64,000 nt of DNA, from contig CABYND010000005.1 in assembly GCA_902520195.1 (NCBI GenBank), positions 1 to 64,000 on the forward strand, in the 5' to 3' direction. A program made the position numbers and the translations under genes. This document shows positions 1 to 9,976 of this stretch, in pieces. The stretch is from Halieaceae bacterium (GTDB lineage Bacteria; Pseudomonadota; Gammaproteobacteria; Pseudomonadales; Halieaceae). The notes under the pieces were generated by a model. It made no database searches and was not told the DNA's origin. It was given only the letters and a program-made list of their open reading frames with translations. Numbering within the stretch: the stretch's first letter is position 1; the number at the start of each line of letters is the position of its first letter.

Positions 1-1039
1 CCGCGTTAATGCTGTCCAGGAATCGCGATCCTGGGCACAGCTCACGCTGACTCATTTTGTTTAATGGCTTGGTCGCCGTTTGCAGCACGTCGTGCAGTTC
101 GTCGCTATCGCGATTGATGTACAGCAGCCCAGTGAGAATGCGCTCTTCTTTGGCATGGTAGGCAATGGCCTCCAGCGCCGACTGCGGGTCTTCTATGTCG
201 TACTCTTCATTCACCTTCTGAAGCCGCAGCACTGAACCATCGTGCATGCAGACCTCGTGCACCACACCGGCGTCGTAGCTGGTGGTGATGGCTTCCCTAC
301 GAGGAATGAAGTCCACGGGCATGGCGTCGTTATGCTCGCGGAAGCTCGCGTAGCTCTTTGTCGAGCCCTGATGGTTGTTGAAGGTCACGCAGGGTGAAAT
401 CACATCGAGTAGGGCAAAACCGCGGTGGCTGATTGCTGCTTTGATGAGCGGTACGAGCTGCGCCTTGTCGCCCGAGAAGCTGCGGCCAACAAAGGTCGCA
501 CCGACCTCAATCCCTACTCGGACCAGGTCTATCGGCATGTAGGGATTGATGTCGCCTTTCTTGCTGACGGAGTCAGTGTCCATCGTTGCGGAGTCTTGGC
601 CCTTGGTTAGCCCATAGCAACCATTGTTCTCCACGATGTAGGTCATGTTCAGGTTGCGGCGCATCACGTGAGCAAACTGTCCCATGCCAATTGAGGCGGT
701 GTCCCCGTCGCCCGATACGCCGATGTAGATCAGGTCACGGTTGGCGAGATTGGCCCCGGTAGCCACAGAAGGCATGCGCCCATGCACGCTATTAAAGCTG
801 TGCGAGCCGCTGAGAAAGTAGGCGGGCGTTTTCGACGAGCAGCCGATGCCGGAGAGCTTCGCGACCCGATGGGGCTCGATGGACAGCTCAAAACAGGCGT
901 CGATGATGGCGGTGCTGATGGAGTCGTGGCCGCAGCCGGCGCAGAGCGTGGACAGGCCGCCCTCATAGTCGCGCCGCGTACAGCCGACCTCATTGGTACG
1001 TGCATCAGGGTGCCGGAAAGCGGGTTTGGCGTAAGTCAA
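1..1039 (-). CDS. 2-oxoacid:ferredoxin oxidoreductase, beta (TPP-binding) subunit, partial at window edge
   Basis: Reverse-strand translation LTYAKPAFRHPDARTNEVGCTRRDYEGGLSTLCAGCGHDSISTAII...SGIGCSSKTPAYF...GVSGDGDTASIGMGQFAHVMRRNLNMTYIVENNGCYGLTKGQDS, typical of PFOR/KorB TPP domain. TTG start at 1039 preceded by AAGGAG. Open at position 1. Confidence 0.88.
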   Translation of the reverse strand, partial: MTYAKPAFRHPDARTNEVGCTRRDYEGGLSTLCAGCGHDSISTAIIDACFELSIEPHRVAKLSGIGCSSKTPAYFLSGSHSFNSVHGRMPSVATGANLANRDLIYIGVSGDGDTASIGMGQFAHVMRRNLNMTYIVENNGCYGLTKGQDSATMDTDSVSKKGDINPYMPIDLVRVGIEVGATFVGRSFSGDKAQLVPLIKAAISHRGFALLDVISPCVTFNNHQGSTKSYASFREHNDAMPVDFIPRREAITTSYDAGVVHEVCMHDGSVLRLQKVNEEYDIEDPQSALEAIAYHAKEERILTGLLYINRDSDELHDVLQTATKPLNKMSQRELCPGSRFLDSINA

Positions 1040-2913
1040 GAGGCGAGCTCCTTTTCTTTTGGCACAAGCGGTGTGACGTTGTTAATGCCCATCGCGCCGC
1101 GTATCACGCTGGCGATTTTCCGGGCCGTCACAGGCAGGCCGTCATACTCCACTACAGAAATCAGTTTGGCATTGGCTTCTACATTGGTCTCGTTGAGCAG
1201 CAGGCGGCGCATCTGGCCGTCGCGGTTCTGCTCAATCACAAAGATGCGGTCGTGCTCCTCGATGAAGTCCTCCACCTCTTGGGTGAAGGGGAAGGAGCGG
1301 AGTCGCAACGTGTCGAGATGTATGCCTTCTTTCTCTAGTGTCTCGAGCGCCTCATAGGCGGGCGAGGCGGTTGTGCCGAAGAACAGCAGTGCGTCTTTGG
1401 TGAGCTCTGCTGCAGGCTTGATCTTCGCCTCGGGGACCAATGACTTGGCGGTTTCGAACTTCTTAAGCAGCCGGTCCATGTTGCGGACATAGACATCACC
1501 GTCTTCAGTATAGGCGGCGTACTCGTCTCGGGAGCTGCCCCGGGTGAAGTAGGCGCCCTTTGTGGGGTGCGCGCCCGGGTAGGTGCGATAGGGGATGCCG
1601 TCACCGTCGACGTCGAGATATCGCCCGAAGCGCTCGGTCATAGCCTCGAGGTCCTCACCACTCAGCACTTTACCGCGGTCATAGCGGTAGCTGTCGTCGA
1701 ACTCTAGCGGCGGTGACATCCACTCATTCATCCCAAGATCAAGGTCACTCATGATGATGATCGGCGTTTGCAGCCGTTCGGCGAGATCAAACGCTTCCAC
1801 GGTCATGCTGAAGCACTCCGCCGGCGTGGCCGGGAAGAACAGTACGTGTTTGGTGTCACCGTGGCTGGCATAGGCCGCCGCAAGAATGTCGGATTGCTGG
1901 GTGCGAGTGGGCATACCGGTAGAGGGACCGGCACGTTGTACGTCCACCAGTACCGCGGGTACCTCGGCAAAGTAGGCAAGGCCCAGGAACTCGCTCATCA
2001 GTGACACGCCAGGGCCACTGGTGGCCGTGAACGCGCGAGCGCCATTCCAGTTGGCGCCAATGACCATGCCCATTGCAGAGAGCTCGTCCTCCGCCTGGAC
2101 GATGGCGTAGTTCTTTTTGCCCGTGCCCGGATCGATGCGCAGGCGGCGGCAGTATTTTTCAAAGGCATCAACGACTGAGGTCGAGGGCGTAATGGGGTAC
2201 CAGGCAGCGACGGTGGCGCCCGCATAAACCGCGCCCAGAGCGGTTGCGGTGTTGCCGTCCATCAGGATCTGATCGAACTCCTGAATATGCTTGGGCGTTT
2301 GCTCACCGGCTTTGAGGTGGATTCCCAGAGGGCACTGGAAGTGCGTGGAGGCGTACTGGTGACCCATCTCTAGTGCATGAATGTTTGGAGTAATGAGCTT
2401 TTCTTTGCCCTTGAACTGCTCGCTGACGAGGTCCTTGAGGATCGCAAAGTCGATGTTGAGCAGCGCCGACAGTGCGCCCACGTAAATCACGTTCTTGAAC
2501 AGCTGACGCTGTCGTGAGTCGGTATACTCGCGCAGGCACATCTCGGTCAGCGGAATGCCAAGATAATGGATGTCGCGCCGCACGTGACGCAAGTCGAGGG
2601 GTTTGGTGGAGTCATAAAGCATGTATCCACCGGGCTCCACCTCGCCGACGTCTTTAGCAAAGCTTTGCGGGTTCACGCTGACCATCATGTCGATGCCGCC
2701 GCGGCGGCCCAAATAGCCGTCCTGACTGATGCGCACCTCGTACCAGGTGGGTAGTCCCTGAATATTTGAGGGGAAGATGTTTCTCGGGCTCACCGGAATG
2801 CCCATGCGGAAAATCGCCTTGGCGAACATGCCGTTGGCGCTGGCAGAGCCGGTGCCGTTCACATTGGCAAACTTGATGACAAAGTCGTTGATCGTTTCCT
2901 TAGGCTGCATCAT
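1036..2913 (-). CDS. 2-oxoacid:ferredoxin oxidoreductase, alpha (gamma-alpha fused) subunit
   Basis: ORF track 1036..2973; start placed at MMQPKETIND (2913), which overlaps the upstream stop codon. Motifs NPQSFAKDVGEV..., GNTATALGAVYAGATVAAWYPITPSTSVVDAFE, ATSGPGVSLMSEFLGLAYFAEVPAVLVDVQRAGPSTGMPTRTQQSD. Confidence 0.9.
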   Translation of the reverse strand: MMQPKETINDFVIKFANVNGTGSASANGMFAKAIFRMGIPVSPRNIFPSNIQGLPTWYEVRISQDGYLGRRGGIDMMVSVNPQSFAKDVGEVEPGGYMLYDSTKPLDLRHVRRDIHYLGIPLTEMCLREYTDSRQRQLFKNVIYVGALSALLNIDFAILKDLVSEQFKGKEKLITPNIHALEMGHQYASTHFQCPLGIHLKAGEQTPKHIQEFDQILMDGNTATALGAVYAGATVAAWYPITPSTSVVDAFEKYCRRLRIDPGTGKKNYAIVQAEDELSAMGMVIGANWNGARAFTATSGPGVSLMSEFLGLAYFAEVPAVLVDVQRAGPSTGMPTRTQQSDILAAAYASHGDTKHVLFFPATPAECFSMTVEAFDLAERLQTPIIIMSDLDLGMNEWMSPPLEFDDSYRYDRGKVLSGEDLEAMTERFGRYLDVDGDGIPYRTYPGAHPTKGAYFTRGSSRDEYAAYTEDGDVYVRNMDRLLKKFETAKSLVPEAKIKPAAELTKDALLFFGTTASPAYEALETLEKEGIHLDTLRLRSFPFTQEVEDFIEEHDRIFVIEQNRDGQMRRLLLNETNVEANAKLISVVEYDGLPVTARKIASVIRGAMGINNVTPLVPKEKELAS

Positions 2914-4691
2914 TAACCTGCCTTGGTCACCGAGTAGAGGAATCGCTGCATGTCCCAGGCGCCAGTGGGGCACCGTTCTGCGCAGAGCCCGCAGTGCAGG
3001 CAGACGTTCTCGTCTTTCACCATGACCCGCTCGGTTTGTGCGAGCCGCTCCGACACATACAAATCCTGTGCTTCGTTGCCGGCGGGGGCCCGCAGTGAGC
3101 GGCGCATAACCGGCTCTTCAGCGTTGTCGATGAAGTTAATGCAGTCGGTGGGGCAGATGTCGGTGCAGCCGTCGCACTCAATGCATTTGGCGCCATCGAA
3201 AACTGTTTGCACGTCGCAGTTCAGGCAGCGTTCGGCCTCACGGTATGCGGTATCGATATCGAAGCCCAGTTCGACCTCGACCTTGCGGTCTTTGAGCGCC
3301 ACTTTTTTATCGACGTGCGGCACTTTCTGGCGCAGGTCGAGGGTGACCAGGTTGTCATAGCTCCACTCGTGTACGCCCATTTTCTGGCTGATCAGGTTGA
3401 CACCCGGTGCCGGCCGTTGCTGCACGGACTTGCCCGACAAGAACAGGTCGATGGAGACCGCAGCCTGATGCCCGTGGGCAACCGCCGTAATAATATTCTC
3501 GGGACCAAAGGCAGCATCACCGCCAAAGAACACCTTGGGGTTACTGGACTGGAAAGACTGCTCATCAACCTGCGGCATATCCCACTTGCCAAACTCAATG
3601 CCCAGATTCCGCTCGATCCAAGGGAAGGCGTTGTCCTGACCAATGGCTATCAGCACCTCGTCGGCTTCAAAGAATACCTCGTTGCCGGTGGGTACCAGAC
3701 TGCGCTTACCCGCATCGTCGTAGACGACCTCGACCTGATCGAAGCTCATGCCCAATAGCTTGCCGCCTTCGTGAACGAAGGCCTTGGGTACGTGATTATT
3801 GATGATCGGAATATCTTCGGCTTGGGCGTCTTCGATCTCCCAGGGAGAGGCCTTCATTTTGGCAAACTCGGAACGCACGACAACTTTGACATCTTCACCG
3901 CCTAGGCGGCGCGCGGTGCGGCAGCAGTCCATGGCCGTGTTACCGCCACCAAGGACCAGCACGCGCTTGCCAATTTTATGAATGTGCTCGAAGGCGACTG
4001 AGCCAAGCCACTCGATGCCGACATGAATATGCTTCTCGCATTCGGCACGACCCGGCAGTTCTAGGTCGCTGCCACGGGGCGCGCCAGTACCAACAAACAC
4101 CGCGTCATAGCCCTTGTCCAAGACGCCCTTCAGGCTGTCGACATAGGTCTCGAAGTGTGTAGTGATGCCCATGTCGAGGATATAGTGGACCTCTTCATCT
4201 AGGACCGTGGGTGGCAGTCGGAAGGAGGGGATTTGGCTGCGCATAAAGCCGCCACCGGCCGGCTGGTCATCGTAGAGATCTAGCTGGTAGCCCAGTGGCG
4301 CGAGATCTCGTGCTACGGTGAGTGAAGCAGGCCCGCCGCCAATTAGGGCGATTTTCTTGCCGTTCTTGCGCTTCGGGATTTTGGGCAGGCGATCTATAAT
4401 TGAATGTTTGTTGTCTGCGGCGACCCGTTTGAGTCGGCAAATAGCCACCGGTTCTTCTTCTACTCTGCCGCGACGGCAAGCGGGTTCACAGGGGCGATCG
4501 CATGTGCGTCCCAGAATGCCCGGGAACACATTGGACTCCCAATTGACCATGTAGGCGTCGTCGTAACGCTCTTGGGCAATCAGTCGGATATATTCAGGGA
4601 CAGGTGTATGCGCCGGACATGCGTACTGGCAATCGACGACCTTGTGGAAATATTCCGGGTCTCGGATATCAGTTGGTTTCACTTCGCTCAC
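2913..4691 (-). CDS. GltD-like FAD/NAD(P)-binding oxidoreductase with 4Fe-4S ferredoxin domains
   Basis: CQYACPAHTPVPEYI, CDRPCEPACRRG, IGGGPASLTVARDLAPLGY, C-terminal CIECDGCTDICPTDCINF and CLHCGLCAERCPTGAW. Confidence 0.9.
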   Translation of the reverse strand: MSEVKPTDIRDPEYFHKVVDCQYACPAHTPVPEYIRLIAQERYDDAYMVNWESNVFPGILGRTCDRPCEPACRRGRVEEEPVAICRLKRVAADNKHSIIDRLPKIPKRKNGKKIALIGGGPASLTVARDLAPLGYQLDLYDDQPAGGGFMRSQIPSFRLPPTVLDEEVHYILDMGITTHFETYVDSLKGVLDKGYDAVFVGTGAPRGSDLELPGRAECEKHIHVGIEWLGSVAFEHIHKIGKRVLVLGGGNTAMDCCRTARRLGGEDVKVVVRSEFAKMKASPWEIEDAQAEDIPIINNHVPKAFVHEGGKLLGMSFDQVEVVYDDAGKRSLVPTGNEVFFEADEVLIAIGQDNAFPWIERNLGIEFGKWDMPQVDEQSFQSSNPKVFFGGDAAFGPENIITAVAHGHQAAVSIDLFLSGKSVQQRPAPGVNLISQKMGVHEWSYDNLVTLDLRQKVPHVDKKVALKDRKVEVELGFDIDTAYREAERCLNCDVQTVFDGAKCIECDGCTDICPTDCINFIDNAEEPVMRRSLRAPAGNEAQDLYVSERLAQTERVMVKDENVCLHCGLCAERCPTGAWDMQRFLYSVTKAG

Positions 4692-4876
4692 TTTGCTCGG
4701 CCTTTGACCAAGCCCCCCAAGTGATGAATTTTTGTATGCTCTATATTGAAGGTTATTGTGTCACCGTTTGCCCGTGATCGGTAGCCTTACTGTGTAAATT
4801 TGCCCTATCCACAGCGTAGATAGGGCGGATTAAAGGCGCACATTTTTGTCGGCCTAGTCGCGCGCGATTGGGTGAC

Positions 4877-6793
4877 TCAGGGGCGGTACCAAATGGGTGA
4901 AGAGTAGGCGCGGTCCTGAACGGTTCGCGGCGCGTCTTTAAAATCCATACCAAAGGCCTTGCGATCGTGCTCGCTCCAGCGGGGTCGGGGTATCTCGATG
5001 GCCCGTGCGTAGTAAAATGCAGCCTGCTCGGCGTCGAAGTCAGGGTCAGTCCATTGCGCGCTCAACTGAACCGCGCCGATGGTGTTGGTGAAGTTGACGT
5101 TCTCCAGATCGACGGTGCTCCCCACCGGCTCCGGCAGCCCTGTCTCAGGGTCAACGCTTCGGTTATCTGAGAGCGCCACATAGAAAATCTGCTCATGGGT
5201 TTCCCCATGTTCGTCGATCCAGCCCTTGATGATTTGAACCTGATCTAGGTTGGCGGCGTCTGGGTCCTTCATAGCCTGAACCATGAAAGTAGGTGCACCA
5301 TCTGACTCGGATGTCAACTCGCCGCCCATAGGCACGCCGTCGCGATAACCGATGGTCTCGAAGTAGGGGCTGTGCACGCTGTCTGGCGCGTAATTCCAGC
5401 CGCCAAAGAAGCGCAACACGATGCGCGAGCCGGTGGTGGCGTAGACCTCGCGGCGCTTCATGCTGGCAAACAAGTCTTCGCGGGTGTTTTGCGGTGCCCA
5501 CACCGCAGCAAGCCCGGAGGCACCTAACTCCCAATCAGCATTGAGGCCCGCCATCCGAGAGTCGCCGGTGCGCACACCGGGCTCAGAGTTGGCGAACTTG
5601 CCAAAGAAGTTGTCCTCTTCAGCAGTTGCGAGGGAGGTGTGGTCATCGGTGCTGCCGATCATGCCAAACGCATAGGGATTGGCGCCGGCACTCCTCTCCA
5701 ACTCAAGACCGCGTTTTAGGGCTGATCGGGCGTAGGATCCCGGGTACATGTCGGGTGTGGTTCTGATTGTGTTGGAGATGTTGAACTCATCCCAGCGTTC
5801 AAAGTCAGCAAAAGGATCATCAGGCGAGAGAGTGGGGTGAGTCTCGCTGTCGCCTTTGATTTGCGTCACTTCGGCAATTGGTTCCCAGCGCATGCGACGC
5901 TCCGCATAGTCATTGTTAATCGCATCACCGTCGTAGGTGACGTTATCCCACATGAGGCCGTTGCTGAGGTTGCCGTTGTGAGGAATTGAAAGCGCTTCTC
6001 CGCCCGTTGTTTCTTCGTACTCCAGTAGCGCCGCCCACAAGTCTTCGGGGTTGCTCGAGGATTGCGCAGAGTAGGGGATCCACTGACTAACACTGTCAGC
6101 ATCGTCTTTCAGGATCACGCAGCGATGAAGGTTGTTACCTGCGTACATTGCGGTCCATTCATAGGCGCTGAACGCCGTGAAGATGCCGGGGTTGTTAAAT
6201 TCATCTGCCGTGCGTGCCACGTCGCTCCAAATGGCGCTCTTCAGTGCAGTGGGGTACGCATCCCTTTGCGGGTCTGGATGGTTGATACTCGTGACGAATT
6301 CAACAATGGGGTTGGCGTTGCCTTCGACAATGGGACCCTGTTCCATGGTCTCCTTCGTGATGCTCTCTCCGTATTTATTCTTCCATGCCCGCCCGAGTGC
6401 TGTTGCCATCAGTCTCGGGTCTTGGAGATTGAACATGCGGTAGATGCCCAAGAATTCCGCGTGGTCGGTTACAGCCAAGAAGTCCAAAGGGCGCTTCAAT
6501 CGAGCGGGCAGTCCGTTAGAGGCCATAACCTGCTCACCTCGCGCAAATCGATACGCGTCGGCACTGGTGAGCAGGAGATTGCCCATCGATTGGGCATCAG
6601 CGGAAATGTTCGAATGTAAGTGCAGGTCACCGAAGAACACCTGCTTGGGGTAATCAGTCCCCACGCCGGTGGAATAGGTGTCAGTGTTGGCGTAACTGTT
6701 TGGTTGTGCCACCAATGCGGTAGCTGCAAGTGCAGCGGCAAGAACTCTCAGGCGAGGCATAATCCGTCTCTTATTATCTTTTGGGTGCGCCAA
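4877..6793 (-). CDS. DUF3604 domain-containing exported protein
   Basis: Signal-like N-terminus (MPRLRVLAAALAATALVAQPNSYA), FFGDLHLHSNISADAQSMGN, DFLAVTDHAEFLG, ending APRTVQDRAYSSPIWYRP. True start probably internal (~6760). Confidence 0.85.
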   Translation of the reverse strand: MAHPKDNKRRIMPRLRVLAAALAATALVAQPNSYANTDTYSTGVGTDYPKQVFFGDLHLHSNISADAQSMGNLLLTSADAYRFARGEQVMASNGLPARLKRPLDFLAVTDHAEFLGIYRMFNLQDPRLMATALGRAWKNKYGESITKETMEQGPIVEGNANPIVEFVTSINHPDPQRDAYPTALKSAIWSDVARTADEFNNPGIFTAFSAYEWTAMYAGNNLHRCVILKDDADSVSQWIPYSAQSSSNPEDLWAALLEYEETTGGEALSIPHNGNLSNGLMWDNVTYDGDAINNDYAERRMRWEPIAEVTQIKGDSETHPTLSPDDPFADFERWDEFNISNTIRTTPDMYPGSYARSALKRGLELERSAGANPYAFGMIGSTDDHTSLATAEEDNFFGKFANSEPGVRTGDSRMAGLNADWELGASGLAAVWAPQNTREDLFASMKRREVYATTGSRIVLRFFGGWNYAPDSVHSPYFETIGYRDGVPMGGELTSESDGAPTFMVQAMKDPDAANLDQVQIIKGWIDEHGETHEQIFYVALSDNRSVDPETGLPEPVGSTVDLENVNFTNTIGAVQLSAQWTDPDFDAEQAAFYYARAIEIPRPRWSEHDRKAFGMDFKDAPRTVQDRAYSSPIWYRP

Positions 6794-6923
6794 CTATAGC
6801 GGCTGCCCGGACGAAGTCATCCCCGAAAAATCGTCAGCAATTCCCCGATTTGATCGGCGGGTGTGTATAATCCGCGGCCTCGGCGGGGGCCCCCGCCATT
6901 AGTCGTCTTTAGACGGCCCCCTT

Positions 6924-6997
6924 GGCTCGGTGGCAGAGTGGTTATGCAGCGGATTGCAAATCCGTCTACGCCGGTTCGATTCCGACCCGAGCCTCCA
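6924..6997 (+). tRNA. tRNA-Cys (anticodon GCA), CCA encoded
   Basis: GGCTCGG...GGATTGCAAATCC...GGTTCGATTCC...CCGAGCC-T-CCA; acceptor stem GGCTCGG/CCGAGCC pairs perfectly. Confidence 0.95.
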
Positions 6998-7115
6998 ATA
7001 TCTGAGAAAATATCCATTCAAGATCAACATGTTAGGAATTTTCCGATACCCTCACTCCCCAAGTGACTCGCCAAGTGACTCCCCAACTTCGGGGTTCAAG
7101 AGCCTCGATTTGGGG

Positions 7116-7277
7116 CTATTCGTCGGGGAGTTTCTTCATCGCCTCAAACAGGGCATCCATGATGTCGGCCACATCACCGGCAAGCTCCTCTCGTTCAGTC
7201 ATAGGTGCATTACCGAAGTCGATCGCGCCTTGAAGCTTCCGCAACATATTCATCACTTCTTGTAGTTCAGCCTTCAT
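7116..7277 (-). CDS. small hypothetical protein (53 aa)
   Basis: Reads MKAELQEVMNMLRKLQGAIDFGNAPMTEREELAGDVADIMDALFEAMKKLPDE*. Coding-like composition; below the ORF-track length cutoff. Confidence 0.45.
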   Translation of the reverse strand: MKAELQEVMNMLRKLQGAIDFGNAPMTEREELAGDVADIMDALFEAMKKLPDE

Positions 7278-7395
7278 ATTCAATGCCTAATGCCACGGAT
7301 ATGTGGAGCAATATATCAGGGTCGGTAAGATAGGCTTTGGTTGATGGGCCGGGCCTGCATAGCTGGATACGGCCAGCCTCAGTCACGTGGAACAC

Positions 7396-7421
7396 ATAAA
7401 AAAGCCCGCACGAGGCGGGCT
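7396..7421 (-). terminator. Rho-independent terminator downstream of 7451-7885 gene
   Basis: Reverse strand AGCCCGC-CTCGT-GCGGGCT followed by TTTTTTAT. Confidence 0.8.
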
Positions 7422-7450
7422 CCAAAAGTCGTTAGCAGATTTTTCTGAGC

Positions 7451-7885
7451 TCACATCACGATGTAAACGTCGTGGGTCACTTCACCTGTGGCGGCATCAA
7501 AAACAATCTTGTCCAAATTCTGTGTACCGTCACTGATTTTGAACAAAATATGCATCGTGAATGTCGTTCCTTCACGGTAGTAGGAACCGGAACCTGACCC
7601 TGATGCGAAGGTGCCATCCTCCATTGCGCCCCGGCCCTCGCCAAGAACGGTGCCTTGCAGACCACCCGGATCAGCGGTCAGCGTGTAAGTGGTGTATACC
7701 CTGCCATACTCGCCCATGTCGCCGACTGCAGTGATCACGCCGCCACCTTTATTGAGGTGTATTGACGTCAGTGTCATAGGTGCGCTGTCCTGGCGCGGTT
7801 CAAAAACCAGATTCTCACTGTGGTCGTCTGCAATGACTGAACCGGCAATGCATAGGGCAAAAAATGCCGTTACGAAGTATTTCAT
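7451..7885 (-). CDS. hypothetical secreted protein
   Basis: 144 aa ORF with signal peptide MKYFVTAFFALCIAGSVIADD; terminator directly downstream. Confidence 0.7.
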   Translation of the reverse strand: MKYFVTAFFALCIAGSVIADDHSENLVFEPRQDSAPMTLTSIHLNKGGGVITAVGDMGEYGRVYTTYTLTADPGGLQGTVLGEGRGAMEDGTFASGSGSGSYYREGTTFTMHILFKISDGTQNLDKIVFDAATGEVTHDVYIVM

Positions 7886-8060
7886 ATTTAGCTCCTGGAA
7901 AAAGAGAGTGTGGGTTCAAGCCCATCCAAGATAGCTGAAACGCGTCCCACACTGGCGAGCTTCAGCTTTCATGGCCGCTGTCCGACGAATTGGATTGAGG
8001 GTGCGAGCATATCAGGCCCATTCAGGTCGGCGGTGAATCGTCCGCCATGAACACCCCGCA

Positions 8061-8126
8061 CCCCCCCGGGGGGGGGGCTAACTGCCGTTGTGATTGTGAT
8101 GGTTGCCGCCCGGATGCAATGGGAGG
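8061..8126 (+). repeat. dispersed repeat copy A (right module only) with C7G10 tract
   Basis: CCCCCCCGGGGGGGGGGCTAACTGCCGTTGTGATTGTGATGGTTGCCGCCCGGATGCAATGGGAGG. Confidence 0.85.
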
Positions 8127-8249
8127 TCCTACCTAAACTAAGCCTAGTTATTGATCTTTTTTAATAGGGCGATGATCTAATTTTTCAAAAGCAGCTAGAC
8201 TTGTTTACCCGATATCAACCCCTATTTCTTGCGAGGAGACGCAATAATA

Positions 8250-8747
8250 GTGGCGAACCTTATAAACTGGTTATTGGCAACCCTCTTGGCAGCGCTTCTG
8301 CACTCTCCTTTTACTGAAGCATTGCAAGGGTCTTTTGACATTGTGCGGGTCAGAGCCGATGACGATATAGCCACTCGCACACTTCGTTATTACCTCGACG
8401 AAAACGGCGTGCCGCGGATTACCTGCAGTGCCCTTGGAGAAACGGTGTCGTCGTATTCATATACGCTGGCGTATTTCAAGGCAGACGTCGAGAGGATGCT
8501 TTCTTGGATACAGCTTAGCTCAGATCAGCGCATAACTGTGAGCCGCATCCATAACAGACCGGCAGCAACAGACCAGAGCCGTTTGCGATGGCTTTTTTTT
8601 GGTGGTGTAGAGGGCAAAAGCTATGTGTCACTGCTCGGTTGCCATTTGAGGCGTCCAGAACTGAACTCCCTCCTAGAAGAGCTAGATGAAAACTATTCAC
8701 TAGCGCAACGAAGATTAGCCGATTGGCGACAGAGGCAATTAATCTAA
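8250..8747 (+). CDS. hypothetical protein
   Basis: ORF 8229..8747; likely GTG start at 8250 after GAGGAG. Confidence 0.55.
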   Translation: MANLINWLLATLLAALLHSPFTEALQGSFDIVRVRADDDIATRTLRYYLDENGVPRITCSALGETVSSYSYTLAYFKADVERMLSWIQLSSDQRITVSRIHNRPAATDQSRLRWLFFGGVEGKSYVSLLGCHLRRPELNSLLEELDENYSLAQRRLADWRQRQLI

Positions 8748-8771
8748 ATCATTTGAGCAGCTCGCTATTAT

Positions 8772-8812
8772 GGGGATCTTGCGGCTGTTATGATTGTAAA
8801 GGTTACCGCCCA
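8772..8812 (+). repeat. dispersed repeat copy B (degenerate right module)
   Basis: GGGGATCTTGCGGCTGTTATGATTGTAAAGGTTACCGCCC. Confidence 0.6.
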
Positions 8813-8839
8813 AGGCTACGAATAAGTAATTTTCCAAGG

Positions 8840-9727
8840 CTAGTTGCCCTTGAACTCTGGATCTCCGGGCGCTCGGTAGGTATCGAGTGGACTTCTTTTG
8901 CAATCGCTGCCTAGATACCAGCCCGTAGTCGTCGGTGCCGCAGCCATAAGAAGAAATAGAGTTGATTCGACTCCATCGCGCGGAAGTTTCATGTCCATGT
9001 CCGCTGGATCACGCCCAGTCATTGAGGCGAGTTGTCGGGTTAGGTCAGTGTCTATGAAACCGGGGGTACAGGCATTGATCGCCACCGAGGGGAAAAGCCT
9101 CGCTTGAAGGACAGTTAAGGCATTTGCACAAGCCTTGGAGAATCCATAAGCGGAGGATGCCTTTTGGGCTTGGTCGACTATAGCGGCGTTTTCAATATTT
9201 TGTAAAAACAATTGCACAACGTGCTGTATGTCGTCCCAAGTCACCTGACTATCCGTCAAGACTCTCCGAACTAGGGGATCCGCTGAACTGAGATAATTTG
9301 GCCCTGACGCAGATGTGATATTCACTACTCTCGCGTCCTCAGTATCTAAAATGCTGTAGAAATGATCTAAAACTCGCTTAATTCCGAAAAGATTGACTTC
9401 CAATACTTCTGCAATACCTGCCGGTAAGCTGTAAACCCCAGCATTATTCACAATGCCGTATAAAGCGGTGCCAGCTGCCTCACATTCCCTACGGACACCT
9501 TTTTCCGCCTCACAGACGGACTGTTCAGAGGTTACATCTAATTCAACAACTTTGGTGCGCGATAGGTACTCGTGATTTTTAGCTCCCAATAGATTCCGGG
9601 CATCCGTCCCCCTTTCAAGGTTTCGACAGCCTAGGTAAACGAACACATCTGTGTACCTATCAAGAACGGCTTCTGCCACCGCGCGCCCGATTCCCTTATT
9701 CGCGCCTGTCACCAGTACCCTTTTCAT
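8840..9727 (-). CDS. SDR family NAD(P)-dependent oxidoreductase (carbonyl reductase-like)
   Basis: VLVTGANKGIGRAVAEAV, IVNNAGVY, SSAYGFSKACANALT (YxxxK). Confidence 0.85.
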   Translation of the reverse strand: MKRVLVTGANKGIGRAVAEAVLDRYTDVFVYLGCRNLERGTDARNLLGAKNHEYLSRTKVVELDVTSEQSVCEAEKGVRRECEAAGTALYGIVNNAGVYSLPAGIAEVLEVNLFGIKRVLDHFYSILDTEDARVVNITSASGPNYLSSADPLVRRVLTDSQVTWDDIQHVVQLFLQNIENAAIVDQAQKASSAYGFSKACANALTVLQARLFPSVAINACTPGFIDTDLTRQLASMTGRDPADMDMKLPRDGVESTLFLLMAAAPTTTGWYLGSDCKRSPLDTYRAPGDPEFKGN

Positions 9728-9798
9728 AATTTGGTAGCGTCCACTCGAGTGTGATGAGGAAATAACCGCGCGAAAATGAGAAGCAGCGGACTCATTTC

Positions 9799-9906
9799 AG
9801 CTTACCGCAAGACTATCTCAATGTGAGAGGTCATTTCAGTGCATATCGGGTACGGGGGGCTAACTGCCGTTGTGATGGTTACCGCCCAGATATATTAGGG
9901 ATGGGA
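9799..9906 (+). repeat. dispersed repeat copy C (both modules)
   Basis: AGCTTACCGCAAGACTATCTCAATGTGAGAGGTCATTTCAGTGCATAT...GGGGGGCTAACTGCCGTTGTGATGGTTACCGCCCAGATATATTAGGG. Confidence 0.9.
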
Positions 9907-9976
9907 TTGGCTTGGCCCGTTACCTTTTTTGGTATTATGGGAACTAGCGAGTAAAGCACGGTGCAGAGTTAATCCG

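Noticed and set aside
1036-2973. ORF-track start at 2973 for the oxidoreductase alpha subunit
   Set aside because: The extra residues overlap the upstream gene; MMQPKETIND at 2913 is the sensible start.
4802-4826. GCCCTATC/GATAGGGC hairpin as a terminator
   Set aside because: Stem is good but there is no T-run on either side; not called.
6062-6619. 185-aa plus-strand ORF
   Set aside because: Antisense to the well-supported DUF3604 gene; composition not protein-like.
7059-7082. Two 12-bp tandem units CCAAGTGACTC(G/C)
   Set aside because: Only two short copies after the tRNA; too little to interpret.
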